Program-made: the position numbers and the translations under genes
Assembly: GCF_000247695.1 (NCBI RefSeq)
Contig: NW_004624781.1
Location: forward strand, 7,618,163 to 7,682,162
Source of the DNA: Heterocephalus glaber
Lineage: Eukaryota > Chordata > Mammalia > Rodentia > Bathyergidae
DNA: 64,000 nt
Direction of reading: 5' to 3'
Shown here: one piece after another, positions 20,868 through 32,717 of the stretch
Layout of the letters: the number at the start of each line of letters is the position of its first letter
Numbering within the stretch: position 1 is the first letter of the stretch
The notes under the pieces: model-generated
The model's input: the letters and a program-made list of their open reading frames with translations, nothing else
Told to the model about the DNA's origin: nothing
Database searches by the model: none

Positions 20868-20952
20868 TTGGCTGAGGTGTAGCTTAGTGGTAGATCTCAT
20901 TCTGAGTCCAACGAGGCCCTGGTTGCATCCCCAGTGCGCCTCCCCCGCAAAA
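20868..20952 (+). mobile_element. Old ID-like SINE
   Basis: GGCTGAGGTGTAGCTTAGTG to TTGCATCCCCAGTGCGCC, a diverged ID copy. Confidence 0.75.
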
Positions 20953-21805
20953 GAGAGAAAATTTTAAAATCCTACTTCACCCCAAGATAACCATGTTAAC
21001 ATTTCCATGGGCCTCCTTTAAACTTTTATGGGTGGTGCATATGTCAGTGTCAGAATTTCCTGTGCTCTCCCGAGGGAGCAAGCTGGGAGGGCTGGAGAGA
21101 CCCAGGCTTTGAAGTCACTCGGCAGAATCTGATCTCTTCCATCTTGTAGTAGCTGTTGACCTCGGGCAAGTTCCTGAACATCCACTTGTCTGAAAAGGCA
21201 GAAATAAAGAGTCCTAACCCACAGGCATCCTGCAGGGCAGAATGGTCGGGGTGGCCCACTGATGCCACAATGGGATGGCGGGTATTGTCCGCAAGAGAAT
21301 TTTTAAACTAAAATAAGATGCTACTGATTAACTGATGCTGTGGCATAATTGTATGATGCCTTCTGATGTTTAGAAACATAGAAAGTAAGAGACGTGCATA
21401 TTAGAATTGCTGAAGTGTGGTACTGTTATTTTTGCTTCCAGACAAGTAGAATTATTCCCACTTTACAGTGAGCAAACAAATTGGAAGTTGCCAAAAATCC
21501 AGAGGCAGCAGCAGATCCTATCCCAGTTTTGCATGACTGGGACATTTGAATTTCTCCAGTTTTCCTGCCTTCCCTTGACATTACAGGCTTGGGACTTCCA
21601 GTTTTTAAGCCTCCCTCGATGTTCCTGGCAGTACTAACATTTTGGGCCAGGCAGTTCCTCACTGTGGGGCTTTCCCTGTGGGTAATAGGATGCAGAGCAG
21701 CATCCTGGGTCTCTACTCACTAGACAACAGTGGTAGCTTCCCAGTGTGCCCAGCAAAAATTCCTTCAGACGTTGCCAGATGTCCCCTGGGGGCCCAAATC
21801 ACCCT
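20953..21805. other. CFAP92 intron 3, no feature seen
   Basis: No exon, RNA or confident repeat recognised. Confidence 0.35.
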
Positions 21806-21809
21806 TAGC

Positions 21810-21985
21810 TAGTTGAGTATGGTGGTGCACACATATAATACCAGCACCTGGGTGGCTAAGGCAAGAGGATCGCAAGTTTGAGTCCAGACTGGGCAGGTTC
21901 ACAACTTAATGAGACCCTGTCTCAAAATAAAAAGGGGTTGGGGATGTAGCTCAGGAAGGAGTGGCCTGGGTGACCCCCTAGCTAG
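21810..21985 (+). mobile_element. B1+ID compound SINE
   Basis: B1 part (GTATGGTGGTGCACACATAT to GAGACCCTGTCTCAAAAT) joined through a short A-rich linker to an ID-like half (GGGGTTGGGGATGTAGCTCA). Confidence 0.85.
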
Positions 21986-22009
21986 AGACAAGGACCTCTG
22001 TGTGTAGCC

Positions 22010-22130
22010 CTGGCTTTGCTAAGAAACAGCTCTCTGACCACAGGAAAGCTACTGAAGTTTCAGATTCCTCATCTGTAAAATGGGGTAATGACATTGTTTC
22101 CCTTGAAATGAAGTGCCATGATTCAGTGCA
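22010..22130. repeat. MIR fragment
   Basis: 'CAGATTCCTCATCTGTAAAA' plus 'TGGGGTAATGA' is the MIR core. Confidence 0.7.
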
Positions 22131-22397
22131 ACAACATCCAGCAGGTGCTAGATCATCTTATTTTGGAGAGCCATTGCCAATCAAGGTTTGAGAGCCTCAC
22201 CCCAAAATATACATTGTTACTCTGTTGAGTTCCCCAGTATTTGGGGACAGTTTCATGTTCTACAACTCCAGCAGGGCAGGGACCTTATCTATCTTATCTA
22301 TCGATCTGTGTCTACCGAGAAGCAAGTGATTGCCCCACATAGTACTCAATAAATAGTTTTAATTGATTGAATCAATGCTCTTTCTTCTGCATTCTAG

Positions 22398-22541
22398 AGG
22401 AAGTGAGACGTTTGGTTTTGAATCAGAGAGAATTATCTAAACTAGGCCTTGAAAAAGCTAACGTTGTCAGGGAGGAGTGGAATGAGGAGTCTCTACCAGA
22501 AAAACAAGAAAAGGCAGAAAAAAGTCCAAAGTCTTTGCCGG
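22398..22541 (+). CDS. CFAP92: CFAP92 coding exon 4 (charged linker)
   Basis: Acceptor TTCTGCATTCTAG; donor CCGG|GTGAGT. The 144-nt exon starts and ends in phase 1, encoding residues 214-261: EEVRRLVLNQRELSKLGLEK and then a Lys/Glu-rich tail. It is symmetric, so skipping would keep the frame. Confidence 0.88.
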
Positions 22542-24560
22542 GTGAGTAGAGATGACTTTATGGACAAGCTGCATGTGGCAAAGCCCAGGTGGAGAGAGTG
22601 GTGAGCAGGGCTGAGGTGCCGTGCACATGCACTGGAGCCTTTTCTGTGTATCAGCACCAACTGCTGGGGAGGGGTCACCTGCTGCACCCACTGAAGGGTG
22701 CACTCTTTGTTATTGATTCTTTTTCTTTAGTTTCACTGTTTTTGTGGCTTACAAAAAAGCTTCTCTGACTCTAGAAGTTATATGTGTAGATTTTAAGAAA
22801 ATCCAGTGAAGGAAAAATACAAGAAAAGCAGGGGGGAAAATCTATAATTCCATTATTAACTGCAATCAGTGTAACATTTTGGTTTTCATATAGCACATGT
22901 CTTTGTTTTGGTTCTAGAATTTTTATTTTGTACATAGACAAGGTTATCTTGGATGTACGCAGTGCTCCTGTGTTCTGAGATTGTAAATATGTCACCACAT
23001 GTATTTCCCTATTTCCTTAAACACTTTCCCTAAACTCCATTTGTGAGAACTACATAGGATTTCATCTGCAGATAAGGCTGGAGTTTGCTTAACTATTCCC
23101 TACAGTTGGGAACTTGGGAATCTTAGGAGCATTTTCAGTATTTTGTAATATGAACAGTGCTGAAGTGGACAATTTAATATATAATTGACTTTTTTCTTCT
23201 TTTTCCTCTGTGGGAGTAAGAGGCTTCCTCTTGTCTCCATTTGTCCAAATATTTAGAATTCATTTGGTGTGTACATTTATCGTTTATTTGCTCAGTTATG
23301 ATTAACAAACCCCATTTACTATATGCTTCCCATATCCCAAGCATTCTCCCTGCAGACAGGCATTACAGGAATGTGTCAGAGGCCCTCATTTCCTAGTCAA
23401 CCAGGATGGAACAAGTTGGATAACATTTGCTAATATTATTTGGTTCTCACCAAGCAGAGCTTGAAACTTCTTCCAGGAACAGTGAGGAATATGAAAAGTC
23501 ACTCAAACCAGATGATCTTCCCACAGTTCGGTAAGGGATGGAACCATGTTATTTTGAGGGACAGGAATAGAGGCCCTTACTGTGAGTCATGTACACTTTG
23601 TGGTAATTCTGGCCAAGTTGGGACACATACAATCCAAACAAAATTAAAGGTACAACACAAGAAAGGAAAGTTTGTGTATGACCACATGCATCAGGTGCCA
23701 TGTGTTCTGTGTGCAGCATTTTATCTCATTTGATCCTCATGATCATCATTTTTCAAGGTGGTATTACTCTCTCCATTTTCTACACAAGATGACTGGGTGG
23801 TTCAATGATTTGTGTAATGTGGAGGTCCGCAGTGTTGACTACCAATTAGTGCAGGCTGTAAAGAGTTAACCTCGCAATTGGTTTGTTTACAGAAGTGAGT
23901 CTGGCCAAAGCCTACATTCTGAGGTCAGAGTAACTTGCATCCAAATTCCATTCCCACAACTAAAACCTTAATAGAAGGACAAGGTTCTAATTACAACCCT
24001 GTATTTTGTCTATTCTGTTCCTAATTTGAAAATGCTTTGTCTGTATTAGTTTCCATAGAAACCACACAACTGCACATCTTTGCACATAGTCTTGCCCTTG
24101 CACGTAGCTTGCCTTTACCCCAATTGATTCCTAATAAAAATAAGAGGATTGGATGGATCAATGCCTTTGCTAATTAAGCAGCATTGGCCATCCTGGCTCC
24201 CTGGCTTCTTTGTCTCTTAATTCTGTTTTTTAGTTTTTCCCCCTCCTCAGGCTTGCACCGTAGCACCGAGCAGGAGATCAGAACCTACTGCAGAGCTCTC
24301 TGATAGTGCAAAATCATAAAAGTAGAATTTTTGGTTAAGCTAGATCTTCAGACTCCTGAGTCTGGCCCTTCCTGAGTGGGTTCATTACTTTTTAGGGCCT
24401 CTTGTGGCCTAAGAAGGGCCTGGAAAAGGGGCTCCTTGAATGCTATGGGGACTAGAGGGAGAATGGAAGCCCAGCTTCTGGCTTGAGAGATGCAATAAGA
24501 AGAACCAAGAAGAACCAAGAGCACAGGCCATTATATAATCTTAATTTTTAAAAAAATTGG
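22542..24560. other. CFAP92 intron 4, mostly unclassified
   Basis: AT-rich intron. A MIR-like patch lies near 23690-23800 (TTATCTCATTTGATCCTCAT). 22770-23170 has a faint L1 flavour, which I could not confirm. No exon or RNA gene seen. Confidence 0.35.
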
Positions 24561-24565
24561 GTCTC

Positions 24566-24648
24566 GGGCTGGTGATTTAGCTCAGTGGTACCACTGCCTC
24601 CCTTGCAAGCAAAAGGTCCATAGTTCGAGCCCTGGTACCCAAAAAAAG
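24566..24648 (+). mobile_element. ID-like SINE
   Basis: GGGCTGGTGATTTAGCTCAG to GTTCGAGCCCTGGTACCC. AAAATTGGGTCTC and AAAATTGGATCTC flank it as a slightly decayed duplication. Confidence 0.9.
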
Positions 24649-24674
24649 CCCCAATTAAATAAAATAAATAAAAA

Positions 24675-24772
24675 TTGGATCTCCTTGTATTACAGGCTGG
24701 GATGCAGCCATCCTCCTGTCTCAGCCTCCCAGATAGCTGAGACCACAGGCATGGGCCATATGCCCAGGGAAC
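24675..24772 (-). mobile_element. B1-type SINE, reverse
   Basis: 'CATCCTCCTGTCTCAGCCTC' followed by 'CACAGGCATGGGCCATATGC': a diverged reverse B1 split from its tail by the ID insertion. Confidence 0.75.
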
Positions 24773-25589
24773 AATCTTGATTTTTAAAAACTGTTTTTGC
24801 ATTGAACTTATAAATTAATTGATCATTTTTCCATTGTTAGGTTACATAAACCATGATCATAACTCTTTCCCTTAATTCAGACCTTCCTTTGTATCCTTTA
24901 CTGGAGTTCAATTTTTTTCCCATAGATCCTGTGTGTAACTCTTATTAGTGATTTCCTAAATGTTTTATAGCTTTAGTTATTTTATAAGACCATATTGCTT
25001 TCCATTAAATTTTCTAATTGGTTTGAACCTTGATGGTACAAGTGTGGCCTGTAGACCAATGATATTTGCATTGCCACAGAAAGTATTAGAAATACAGAAT
25101 CTCAGGCTTCTGAACCATAACCTGTATTTTATTTGGCAAGAGCCTTTGGTGATTCATATGCATGCTGAAATTTGAGAAGTCTTGGGTTAGAGGAATACAA
25201 TACCATTTTTAAACTCTGCTCTTAATCCAGTAAATAGACTCTCAGATTTGGCCTCTGATTTTTTTTTTTTAATCTTCATTAAATTTTCTCTTTGTGGATT
25301 TTCTAGACAAAGTACTTCAAGAGCAGCAGCTATGTCTTTTATGGGGACAACCATGATGGAGATCAAGGAATTAATTGACAAAACATCATTTAGCAGCTTG
25401 AACACATTAGAGAGGCTAAGATCTCAAAGTAAGTTAGGATGAGATTTTGAAATTTTATAACTAGACTTGGAAAATTATGAAATATTTCAAATTCAGATAC
25501 TTCAATGTGATGTTTTGATATCTAACCAAATGATAATTGCTGTGTTTCATGCACTTTCAATTTCCCAGTTTTCCCAAATTTCAATTTCT

Positions 25590-25975
25590 CTGATTGTCAC
25601 CATCAATGCATCATCTACCCATCCATCTACCCACTCGTCTATCCATCTCCATATCCATCCATCCATCTATCCCTATTCATCCACCTATCCATCCATCCAT
25701 TTGCCATCATCCACATATCCATCCCCCCATGTATCTATCTGTCCTCATACCTGTCCTTGTCTGAACCCATCCACTCATCCACCCATGTAACTAACTATCC
25801 ATTTTCATATCATCTCAGTCCATCCATTCACCCACTCATCCCCTTATCCACCCACTATCACCTACCCATTTAGATACCCATCCCCATATCCATCCATTTC
25901 ATCTTCTGTTCAATCACCCTCAGCATCCTATTCACCCACTTTATATATCCCATCCCATCCCACTCCACCAGTGTT
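25590..25975. repeat. Degenerate (ATCC)n satellite
   Basis: About 380 bp of imperfect CATC/CCAT tetranucleotide units with many substitutions. Confidence 0.92.
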
Positions 25976-27638
25976 TTTGTGCTCCTGATCCATGTTTGGT
26001 GCCCTTCCCCAAGGAAAGGCCCCCATGAAAATCTCTAATGTCTAATGCCAACTCCAAATAAAGAATTACAGTTCTATCTTATGGATGCAGTGATGGGGAT
26101 AGGTGTGTTGCCAATCAGCCAAGAGTGGTTCTGCTCAATTCAGATGGAAATTATGAATTGGCAAAGTGCAGCTCTCCTAGCAGTTCTCATGTCACCAGAT
26201 GATACCAGGTAATGCCGGAAGCCAACAGTTGACACAGCCAGCTGCTGGTCTTTGTCACTGCTGGCCATCACTATCTGACACTGGCTTGTGCTGGACACTG
26301 TAGGTGGGCTCTACTGGGTCCTGGTCTGTGCTGCAGGTCCTCATTGGCTGCTGGTCCCTGGAGCTCATTGGTGTTTAGAGCTCTGCGTGTTTATTGCTCT
26401 TTCTTTGGAAACAACTATTCTGTCCATACTACTCAAGATTTAAAAATCCCAAATAGATTGGGTGCGTGGTATGTCAGGAAGCATAAAAAGGTAGAGATTG
26501 TGGAAAGACTTTCCTTGAAAAATAAGAAACCATTTGCTTCTGGTAAAGGACACAGCACCCCATATTGTGGGACCTGCTCGTGCAGAAACACGTAATCTTA
26601 GCCGCAGGCATAAGCCAGAAAGGAGCATGCGATACAAGACACTGAAAGTCAAAGGAAAAGCTACAGAGCCCTGCGTGGGATGATTGTGATGTGCACACAA
26701 CTGACAACACATCATTGTCCACAGCTGTGAAAATGAAGCCTGCAGAGCAAAACACAATTTCAAAATCAACAGAAAAATTAGCAAAGAAAGTCTAATAGGC
26801 AAATCACATAAGAGTGGGGCTGGGGCGTCTATGAAATCCCACTCAGCTTCATGAGGCATCGGGAACTCAAGTCAGGCTCATTGAACAAGGACCCTTAGCA
26901 CCGCTGGAACGGGGTGATGAAGTCAAGCCAGAGGTGGCTGCTAGCTACCTCTCCTTTCTGCCTCATGCTTTGGTGATTTTAAGAAATCCTTCGTCGCCCA
27001 CATTGCAGTTTCCTAGGTGTTTGTCTAAGGATTTGGGAGGTTTTGTTTTCTACCTCTGGTCTGGAATTCGTTTTGTAGATGCACAGTGTAGCCTGCTAGT
27101 TTTGTTTGCTAGGAATACACAGTCCAGGTGACTCTGCCTCTCCCACGGCTCTGTGCACACTGGGGTCTGTCCCCTCACCTTCAGGCCATTGAAGCAGTAT
27201 CTCACACTGTCTCACTTGGCCACTGGTCAGAAGGGGTAGAACTCGTTCTGGGACTTCGATGGTGCAGCTCCAAAGCCCAAACCTCAGCCTCACTTGTGCG
27301 TGCGAACTGATTGGAGGAGAACTTTGCATGCGCCGTACCATGGTGTGTCATGGCAACCTCAGGCCTTTCTGCTTGTTCTCTGGTAGCAGCTGTGGGGGTG
27401 AGGGCACCCCTCCTCCAGACCTGAGTAGAATTGGCAGCTGCTCTGCCCTCCGTATGTACCCACCCCTTCCAGTTGCTGGAAGAGGTACCAGGACAAAGGA
27501 CAAGCCTTGCCTTCCAGAAGCTTCTGGAGTCTTCTAGAACCTCTGTAGCACGTGTGCGTGTGTGCGTCCATGCATGCACTCACATATGGCAGTTCAAGAC
27601 AATCACTTAACATTTCTTTCCTTTCTCTGATGTCACAG
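25976..27638. other. CFAP92 intron 4, contains an unrecognised open segment
   Basis: The frame at 26344-26595 (plus) encodes a basic peptide (IPNRLGAWYVRKHKKVEIVE, KNKKPFASGKGHSTPYCG) and is followed by decayed sequence to about 26900. It could be an old retrocopy or repeat; I do not recognise it. I saw nothing else coding here. Confidence 0.3.
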
Positions 27639-27785
27639 TTAGAGGAAGAGATTTCGAAATCAAAAAGAAAAGCCACAAGAGAATGAAGAAGCCTCCAGCC
27701 ATGAAGGACGGAGACACTAAGGTGTCGGGCTGCTGGAGGCCAAGTATCTTCTGCATCCAACTGGCAGTGACACCACTCCTTGCAG
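27639..27785 (+). CDS. CFAP92: CFAP92 coding exon 5 (basic linker)
   Basis: Acceptor TCTGATGTCACAG; donor TTGCAG|GTAGCT. The 147-nt exon starts and ends in phase 1 and encodes residues 262-310: a Lys-rich stretch (FEIKKKSHKRMKKPP) and then the hydrophobic run WRPSIFCIQLAVTPLLAG. No other frame of this segment is open on the plus strand with splice sites. Symmetric like exon 4. Confidence 0.85.
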
Positions 27786-27919
27786 GTAGCTAAACCTATT
27801 CCCAACAGGTGTTGGTTGTCTTGTCGTGTGTGTCTAGAATTCCACACACGGGACACTCGTGGTGACCAAGCTCCTGCCCTGTATCACTCATTTCAGCCTC
27901 ACCCCAAGAAAGTTGGGGT

Positions 27920-28022
27920 AAATGTCTGCACTGTACAGAGGAGGAAACAGGCCCAGAGAGGTTAAGTACGTTGTCCAAGATCACAGAGCTAGGAAGTATG
28001 AAGCCTGATTTTGAACCTAGGT
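27920..28022. repeat. MIR fragment
   Basis: 'GGCCCAGAGAGGTTAAGTAC', 'CAAGATCACAGAGCTAGGAA' and 'TTTTGAACCTAGGT' are classic MIR landmarks in order. Confidence 0.85.
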
Positions 28023-28149
28023 TTGATTCCAAAGTCCAAGGAAACTTGTGAGAATAGTAAATATCATGACTTTATTTGCTAAATGAGATGCTGCTCTTTG
28101 TAAATAGTTCTTGCAAAGACATTTAGTGAAGAGAATTGGGAAAGGAACC

Positions 28150-28345
28150 AGTTTTTACTGAGTGTGTATTAACTGCCAGCACGTTAGATGTGTCACGTTG
28201 CTTCTCATGACAACTCACCCCCTCACTGACCCTGTGGTGCTGCTGGCAGAGCGGTTGTCATTGCTGGCGTCTTTTTCAGTGAGGAGAAAAAAACACTCAG
28301 GTCAAGTGACTTCTCCAGGGCCACACTGCTCAGGCAGAACAAGGA
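28150..28345. repeat. MIR fragment
   Basis: 'GTGTGTATTAACTGCCAGCA' and, downstream, 'AGTGACTTCTCCAGGGCCAC' with 'GGATTTGATTC' show the MIR arrangement. Confidence 0.65.
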
Positions 28346-28552
28346 TTTGATTCTTTTGTGTTTTTTAAAAAGACTTAGCACACACACACAAAAAGATTTA
28401 TCACAATTTATAAACTAGGTTTTCTACATTGTGGTAAAAATAGATATTTATTATATTATGTATTTTGAGTATGGAAAGCTCAGAATGTATGTTGGGTAAA
28501 ATTATGTGACTTTGTTTTTTAAAAACAGAATTATGAAAGAGACTGCTACTGG

Positions 28553-28625
28553 TCTTTTTTTGACAATTCTAGGGATTGAACCCAAGGAACTCTACCACTG
28601 AGCTCCATCCCTAACTTTTAAATTT
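28553..28625 (-). mobile_element. Old ID-like SINE
   Basis: 'CTAGGGATTGAACCCAAGGA' to 'CACTGAGCTCCATCCCTAAC' after a T run. Confidence 0.75.
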
Positions 28626-28689
28626 TTTTTCCCCTTAAGTTTATTGGTACATTTTAGGTATAAAATACAGTTGCATTCATCATTGGGAT

Positions 28690-28960
28690 CTTGTACCTCT
28701 ACATGATGTATCTTGGTTCTTATTTTTTCCCCTTCCCCTGCCCACCCTTCCCTATTTGCAAAGACTTTGTTTCCATGTTTTTTCCTTTTCTCATATTTTT
28801 TTCCCTTTCTTTCCTTTCCCCTACCCCTCCCACTTCCCCTACTCCTTTAGATCTTTTCTTCCTATTACACAATATCTATTATGCATTTTTTAAATTACAA
28901 TATCAAAATTTAGAGGACATTACCACAGATTTTACAGAATTTAAAAGAATATAGAACCTA
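28690..28960. repeat. Pyrimidine-rich tract
   Basis: Long C/T-biased region (TTCCCC, CCTTCC blocks). The frame across it is low complexity and not a gene. Confidence 0.6.
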
Positions 28961-28974
28961 GCTTTTAAATTTTG

Positions 28975-29075
28975 ATTTTGAAACACAGTGGCCCAGTAGC
29001 TCAGGCTGGCTTCAAACTTGAGATCCTCCTGCCTCAGCCTTCTAAGTAGATGGAATTACAGGCATTTGGCACCAC
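28975..29075 (-). mobile_element. B1-type SINE, reverse
   Basis: 'TAGCTCAGGCTGGCTTCAAA', 'GATCCTCCTGCCTCAGCCTT', 'TGGAATTACAGGCATTTGGC'. Confidence 0.85.
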
Positions 29076-29186
29076 ATCCTCCTTCTTTCCCTTATTCTTC
29101 CTTCTCCTCTGCCTCCTTCTCCAGTTCCTCCTCCCTCTTCTTTTCCCCTTCTTCCTCTTGCTCCCCACTTCTCTCTTTCTCTCTCT

Positions 29187-29280
29187 CTTTTTTTTTTTTT
29201 TTGGTACCGGGGATTGAACGCAGGTCCTTGTACTTGTGAGGCAGGTGGCAGAACCACTGAGCTAAATCCCCGGCCCCGCC
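29187..29280 (-). mobile_element. ID-like SINE after a CT-rich tract
   Basis: A pyrimidine tract (29080-29186) leads into a T run, then GGTACCGGGGATTGAACGCA to GCTAAATCCCCGGCCC. Confidence 0.93.
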
Positions 29281-29465
29281 CTTCTCTCTTTTTTAAGAGA
29301 AAGTTCAAGCCTTGTACCAGCTGTCCTCCAGGATCTCGGCTGAGATAAAACCACCCCACACAATGGTAGAAAACAAAACTTCATCAGATTAAACCCCGGA
29401 GCTGTCTGGACACTCATTGTCCTCATAGCTCTTAGGGTGATGTTGATGTATTTTAAGAAAATATT

Positions 29466-29545
29466 GGGGCTGGGGATTTAGCTCAGTGGTTCCACTGCCT
29501 GCCTCGCAAACGGAAGGTCCTGAGTTCGATTAAAAAAAAAAAGAA
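29466..29545 (+). mobile_element. ID-like SINE, lacking its 3' box
   Basis: GGGCTGGGGATTTAGCTCAG to CCTGAGTTCGATT and then directly poly-A; the usual CCCCAGTACC is missing. AGAAAATA(T/C) flanks both ends. Confidence 0.9.
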
Positions 29546-29562
29546 AATACTAACCTTTTAGG

Positions 29563-29632
29563 ATTTTTTTTTCCTCCCCAGAGCTGAGGCTTGAACCCAG
29601 GGGCTTCTCTGCCATTGAGCCCCACCCCACCT
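29563..29632 (-). mobile_element. Old ID-like SINE
   Basis: 'CTGAGGCTTGAACCCAGGGG' to 'GCCATTGAGCCCCACCCCA' after a T-rich run. Confidence 0.6.
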
Positions 29633-30429
29633 TAATTTGCATTGTTACATGTGGTTTGGAAACCAGCTGCACCGTCTTATAGCTTCCCACTCTGCGAGAG
29701 GAGAACCTGGGCCAGTGTGTGGAGCTCTGGAGCCTGTCCGGCCCCTTACCCCAGGCAGATGCTGCCTGAGTCCACAGGGCAGTTGTGACCTCCAGTAGGG
29801 ACACTCGTGTGACTGCCCCTGTGGAATTGGGCAGACTTGACTCTTTTGTTTTGCTGGGAGAGAAGGAGAAGCTCAGGTCGTCTTGTCCTGCAAAACACAA
29901 CAGTCCCTGAGGTGAAGACACCACGACATGGCCAGGCCTCCCCTTCCTGTAGCCTGTCCTGCCGTGGCCATGCCAAGTGGCAGTTAACGCAAGAGCTGTG
30001 GTGACAAGTGGCCTTCTCATCCTGGCTCAGACGCTTACAGCCAGTTACGCCTTTCACGAAGTGGGGGTGACAGTTTCCACCTCAGAGCCCGTCTCAATCC
30101 CCAGGGGAGAGCATGGTGTCCCCTCCTTAGCATGAACCCTTGCGCACAGTAGGACCCTGAGGGGTGGCCAGTGTGGAGGTGGCAGCTGCTTCTCCCAGCT
30201 GTTGGGTGCCGAAGCAGGGTGCTGAGCCTTCAGCAAGGGAAACGGAAAGATGACTGCTTCCTTATATCCACAGTGTGGTGTGTGGTCATCCATTGGAACA
30301 GCTGGGACTCCCAGGGCCAATTGTGTGCCTGTTTGTTCAGAAATGGCAGCACGGGATTATCTGTTCAAAGCCAGCATAATTGTTTTTGGTAAACATCTCC
30401 CACTTCCAATTAGGCCATATTGTTTATAC

Positions 30430-30665
30430 AGCTTTTTTCTTTTCTTGTGGTACCAGGCACTGAAGCCAGGGCCTCAACACGGAGCTATATCCTTGGGTCT
30501 AGTGCCTCTCTCCCTCCCCCTCCCCCTCCCCCTCCCCCTCCCCCTCTCTATCTCTATCTCTATCTCTATCTTTGGAGACACAGTCTTCTTAAATCCCTAA
30601 GATGCACAGCCTGTGTTCAAACTTCGAATCCTCCTGTCTCAGCCTCTCAGAGTACTGGTTTTATA
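30430..30665 (-). mobile_element. Old ID-like plus B1 composite (reverse), split by simple repeat
   Basis: 'GTACCAGGCACTGAAGCCAG' (ID-like) at the left and 'TCGAATCCTCCTGTCTCAGC' (B1-like) at the right, around the CTCCCC/TCTATC array at 30508-30572. Confidence 0.65.
30508..30572. repeat. (CTCCCC)n/(TCTATC)n compound microsatellite
   Basis: About five CTCCCC units followed by about five CTCTAT/TCTATC units. Confidence 0.92.
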
Positions 30666-30789
30666 CAACTTTGCAGTGCTACCTGGAAACCAGTACTGTT
30701 TTAGCAAGGTTCCATATTTGGAAGCGAACTCTTTAAAAGGAGATGGCATTGCATAGAGGGGCTGAGTTGAGCCCAGCAGAACTGGGCTG

Positions 30790-30940
30790 GGTGCTGCCAG
30801 TACTACAACTTATCAAGCAAGAGACCTCCGACAATCGCTTGCCATCTCTGAGCCTGGGTCCCTCATCTGTAAAGCAGAAGTGACAGCAACCATAGAAGGT
30901 TGCTTTAAGGATCAAATGACATTAATGCCCATTGAGGACT
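30790..30940. repeat. MIR fragment
   Basis: 'CATCTCTGAGCCTGGGTCCC', 'TCATCTGTAAAGCAGAAGTG' and 'GGATCAAATGA' in MIR order. Confidence 0.75.
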
Positions 30941-32185
30941 GGCAGTTGTAAGTACTCAAACAGTCCCTCCCCAACTTTGTCCACAGCCATGGGGTTCCCA
31001 ATTTGGTGCCATTTAGTAGGGTGTGGAGGGAGGCACATTCAGTCATAGCTGGAAGTGGGGTGCTGCTCACGTCTAGTGTGAAGCTGCCAAATATCCCACA
31101 GTGCAAAGAACAGGTCACCTCTAGAAAGAACAAGCCGACCCCGAATGTCAGGAGTGCTGGGCTGGATTTGTGGCTGACACCTCTGGGTCATCAAGGAGGG
31201 GTCTTAATTCACGTTTGTGTGGACATTGCTTCTACCTTGGGCAGTGTCTTCTGTGAAAAGGCTGATGAAGTGATATAACACAAATCCTAATTAGTTGTCC
31301 CTTTCATTTGCTTCATGCAAGAGTCACACGGGAGCCGGGAGGCCGCACAGGGCATGTGCCACCTGCGTCACCTTGGCCCGCAACTTGACACACAGCTGCT
31401 ATTTTCCTTTTCTTTTCTTTAATTAGTTGCAGAATATCCCATCTTATGGACCTTCTATAACTATTTATCCGGTGATTGGGATTGAACCTCAGGCATCACT
31501 CGTAACCTTCATTTTACTTCTTTGTTGCTTCATGTTTTTGATACTTAATGAACACATTCACTGTGGGGGACGTGGTACAAATCCATGTCGCGTTTGGTTC
31601 TTTTTACTTCCCCTCCCGTCACTTCCCTCCTCTCTTCCCCCATCCCCAGATCTCCTTCCATCTCTGCGCAAGAGCAATTTGGCTTTTATGCGCCCTTGAA
31701 ATATATTTGCAGGCGCTTTGGAAGGAACAGACCTGGTCTCTCCTGAGCATGTGCTGTGTGGGGCAGTGTCCTTGGTGCCACTCAAGTCCCTGGGTCACGT
31801 CACTGTCACCATTTGCCCAAAAGGAAACAGCCTGAAGAGACTGTAGCTTGTCAGATGATGGACAGCCAGATTTGGGATTTGAACTCACATCTCTCTGGCT
31901 CGAAAACTTAAGCTGTTTTATTTTTGTTACTTTATATCATTTATTGTCTTTATTTTATTTTTGCCTATCTCAGTATGTCTCTGACTGGGGAATATGGGAA
32001 CCATTTTTGTAAGAAAAATCCTCTTGGCCTCCTATGCCTTGCATTGCCTCAGCTCACCTGTCTTGTATTTTCCCAGTTGAAACTATTGCTGCACCATCAT
32101 AGTGGGTGATGGGCCATGTGTGCTTTGGCTCAAACATGCCACTTATTTTTTGTTCAATACCTATGTATTATTTGCTCTTGGGGTG
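30941..32185. other. CFAP92 intron 5, no exon seen
   Basis: A MIR-like patch lies at about 31815-31900 (GATTTGGGATTTGAACTCAC). The rest is unclassified. Confidence 0.35.
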
Positions 32186-32186
32186 G

Positions 32187-32188
<2 letters not shown>

Positions 32189-32236
<48 letters not shown>
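32189..32236. repeat. (GT)n microsatellite on a reverse SINE tail
   Basis: Pure GT run where the reverse composite SINE's tail should be. Confidence 0.95.
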
Positions 32237-32239
<3 letters not shown>

Positions 32240-32392
32240 GTTGGAGATTTAACCCAGGGAGCACTAACCTACATCCTTTTTGTAAAAAATATTTTTAGAC
32301 AGAGTCTCTCCAAGTTGCCCAGTCTAACTGGTGATCCTCCTGCTTCAGCCTCCCAAGTAGCTGGATTCCAGGTGTGTGCTACCACACCTTGC
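32237..32392 (-). mobile_element. B1+ID compound SINE, reverse
   Basis: ID-like half (GGAGATTTAACCCAGGGAGC) then a B1 half (GACAGAGTCTCTCCAAGTTG, GATCCTCCTGCTTCAGCCTC, GTGCTACCACACC). Confidence 0.85.
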
Positions 32393-32717
32393 ACATTATT
32401 TGCTCTTGATGGTATTCTGTTCTGTGGTACCTGCCTGCAGCAGCTCTACCATTAGGAGAGCCAGGCCCACTGTCTAATGAGTTGTCCTAGGGCCACATTG
32501 GGCCACAGGCACTGGAACGTGGCAAAGGAACTGCATTTTAAATTTTACATCATTCTAATTAAATTCTAGTCACAAATGGCCAGTAGCTACCATAGTGGAT
32601 GACACAGGTGTGGAAACTGCACCCCAAACTGGTTATATCAGACTGTGGGGTGATACCCACACATCAGCATTCTGTATTGTACTCTGGATGATTCAGGAAA
32701 TATGTGTATCACTTCTT

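Noticed and set aside
25590..25975. Short direct repeats suggesting a CRISPR-like array
   Set aside because: Contiguous degenerate tetranucleotides with no spacers, in a mammalian intron.
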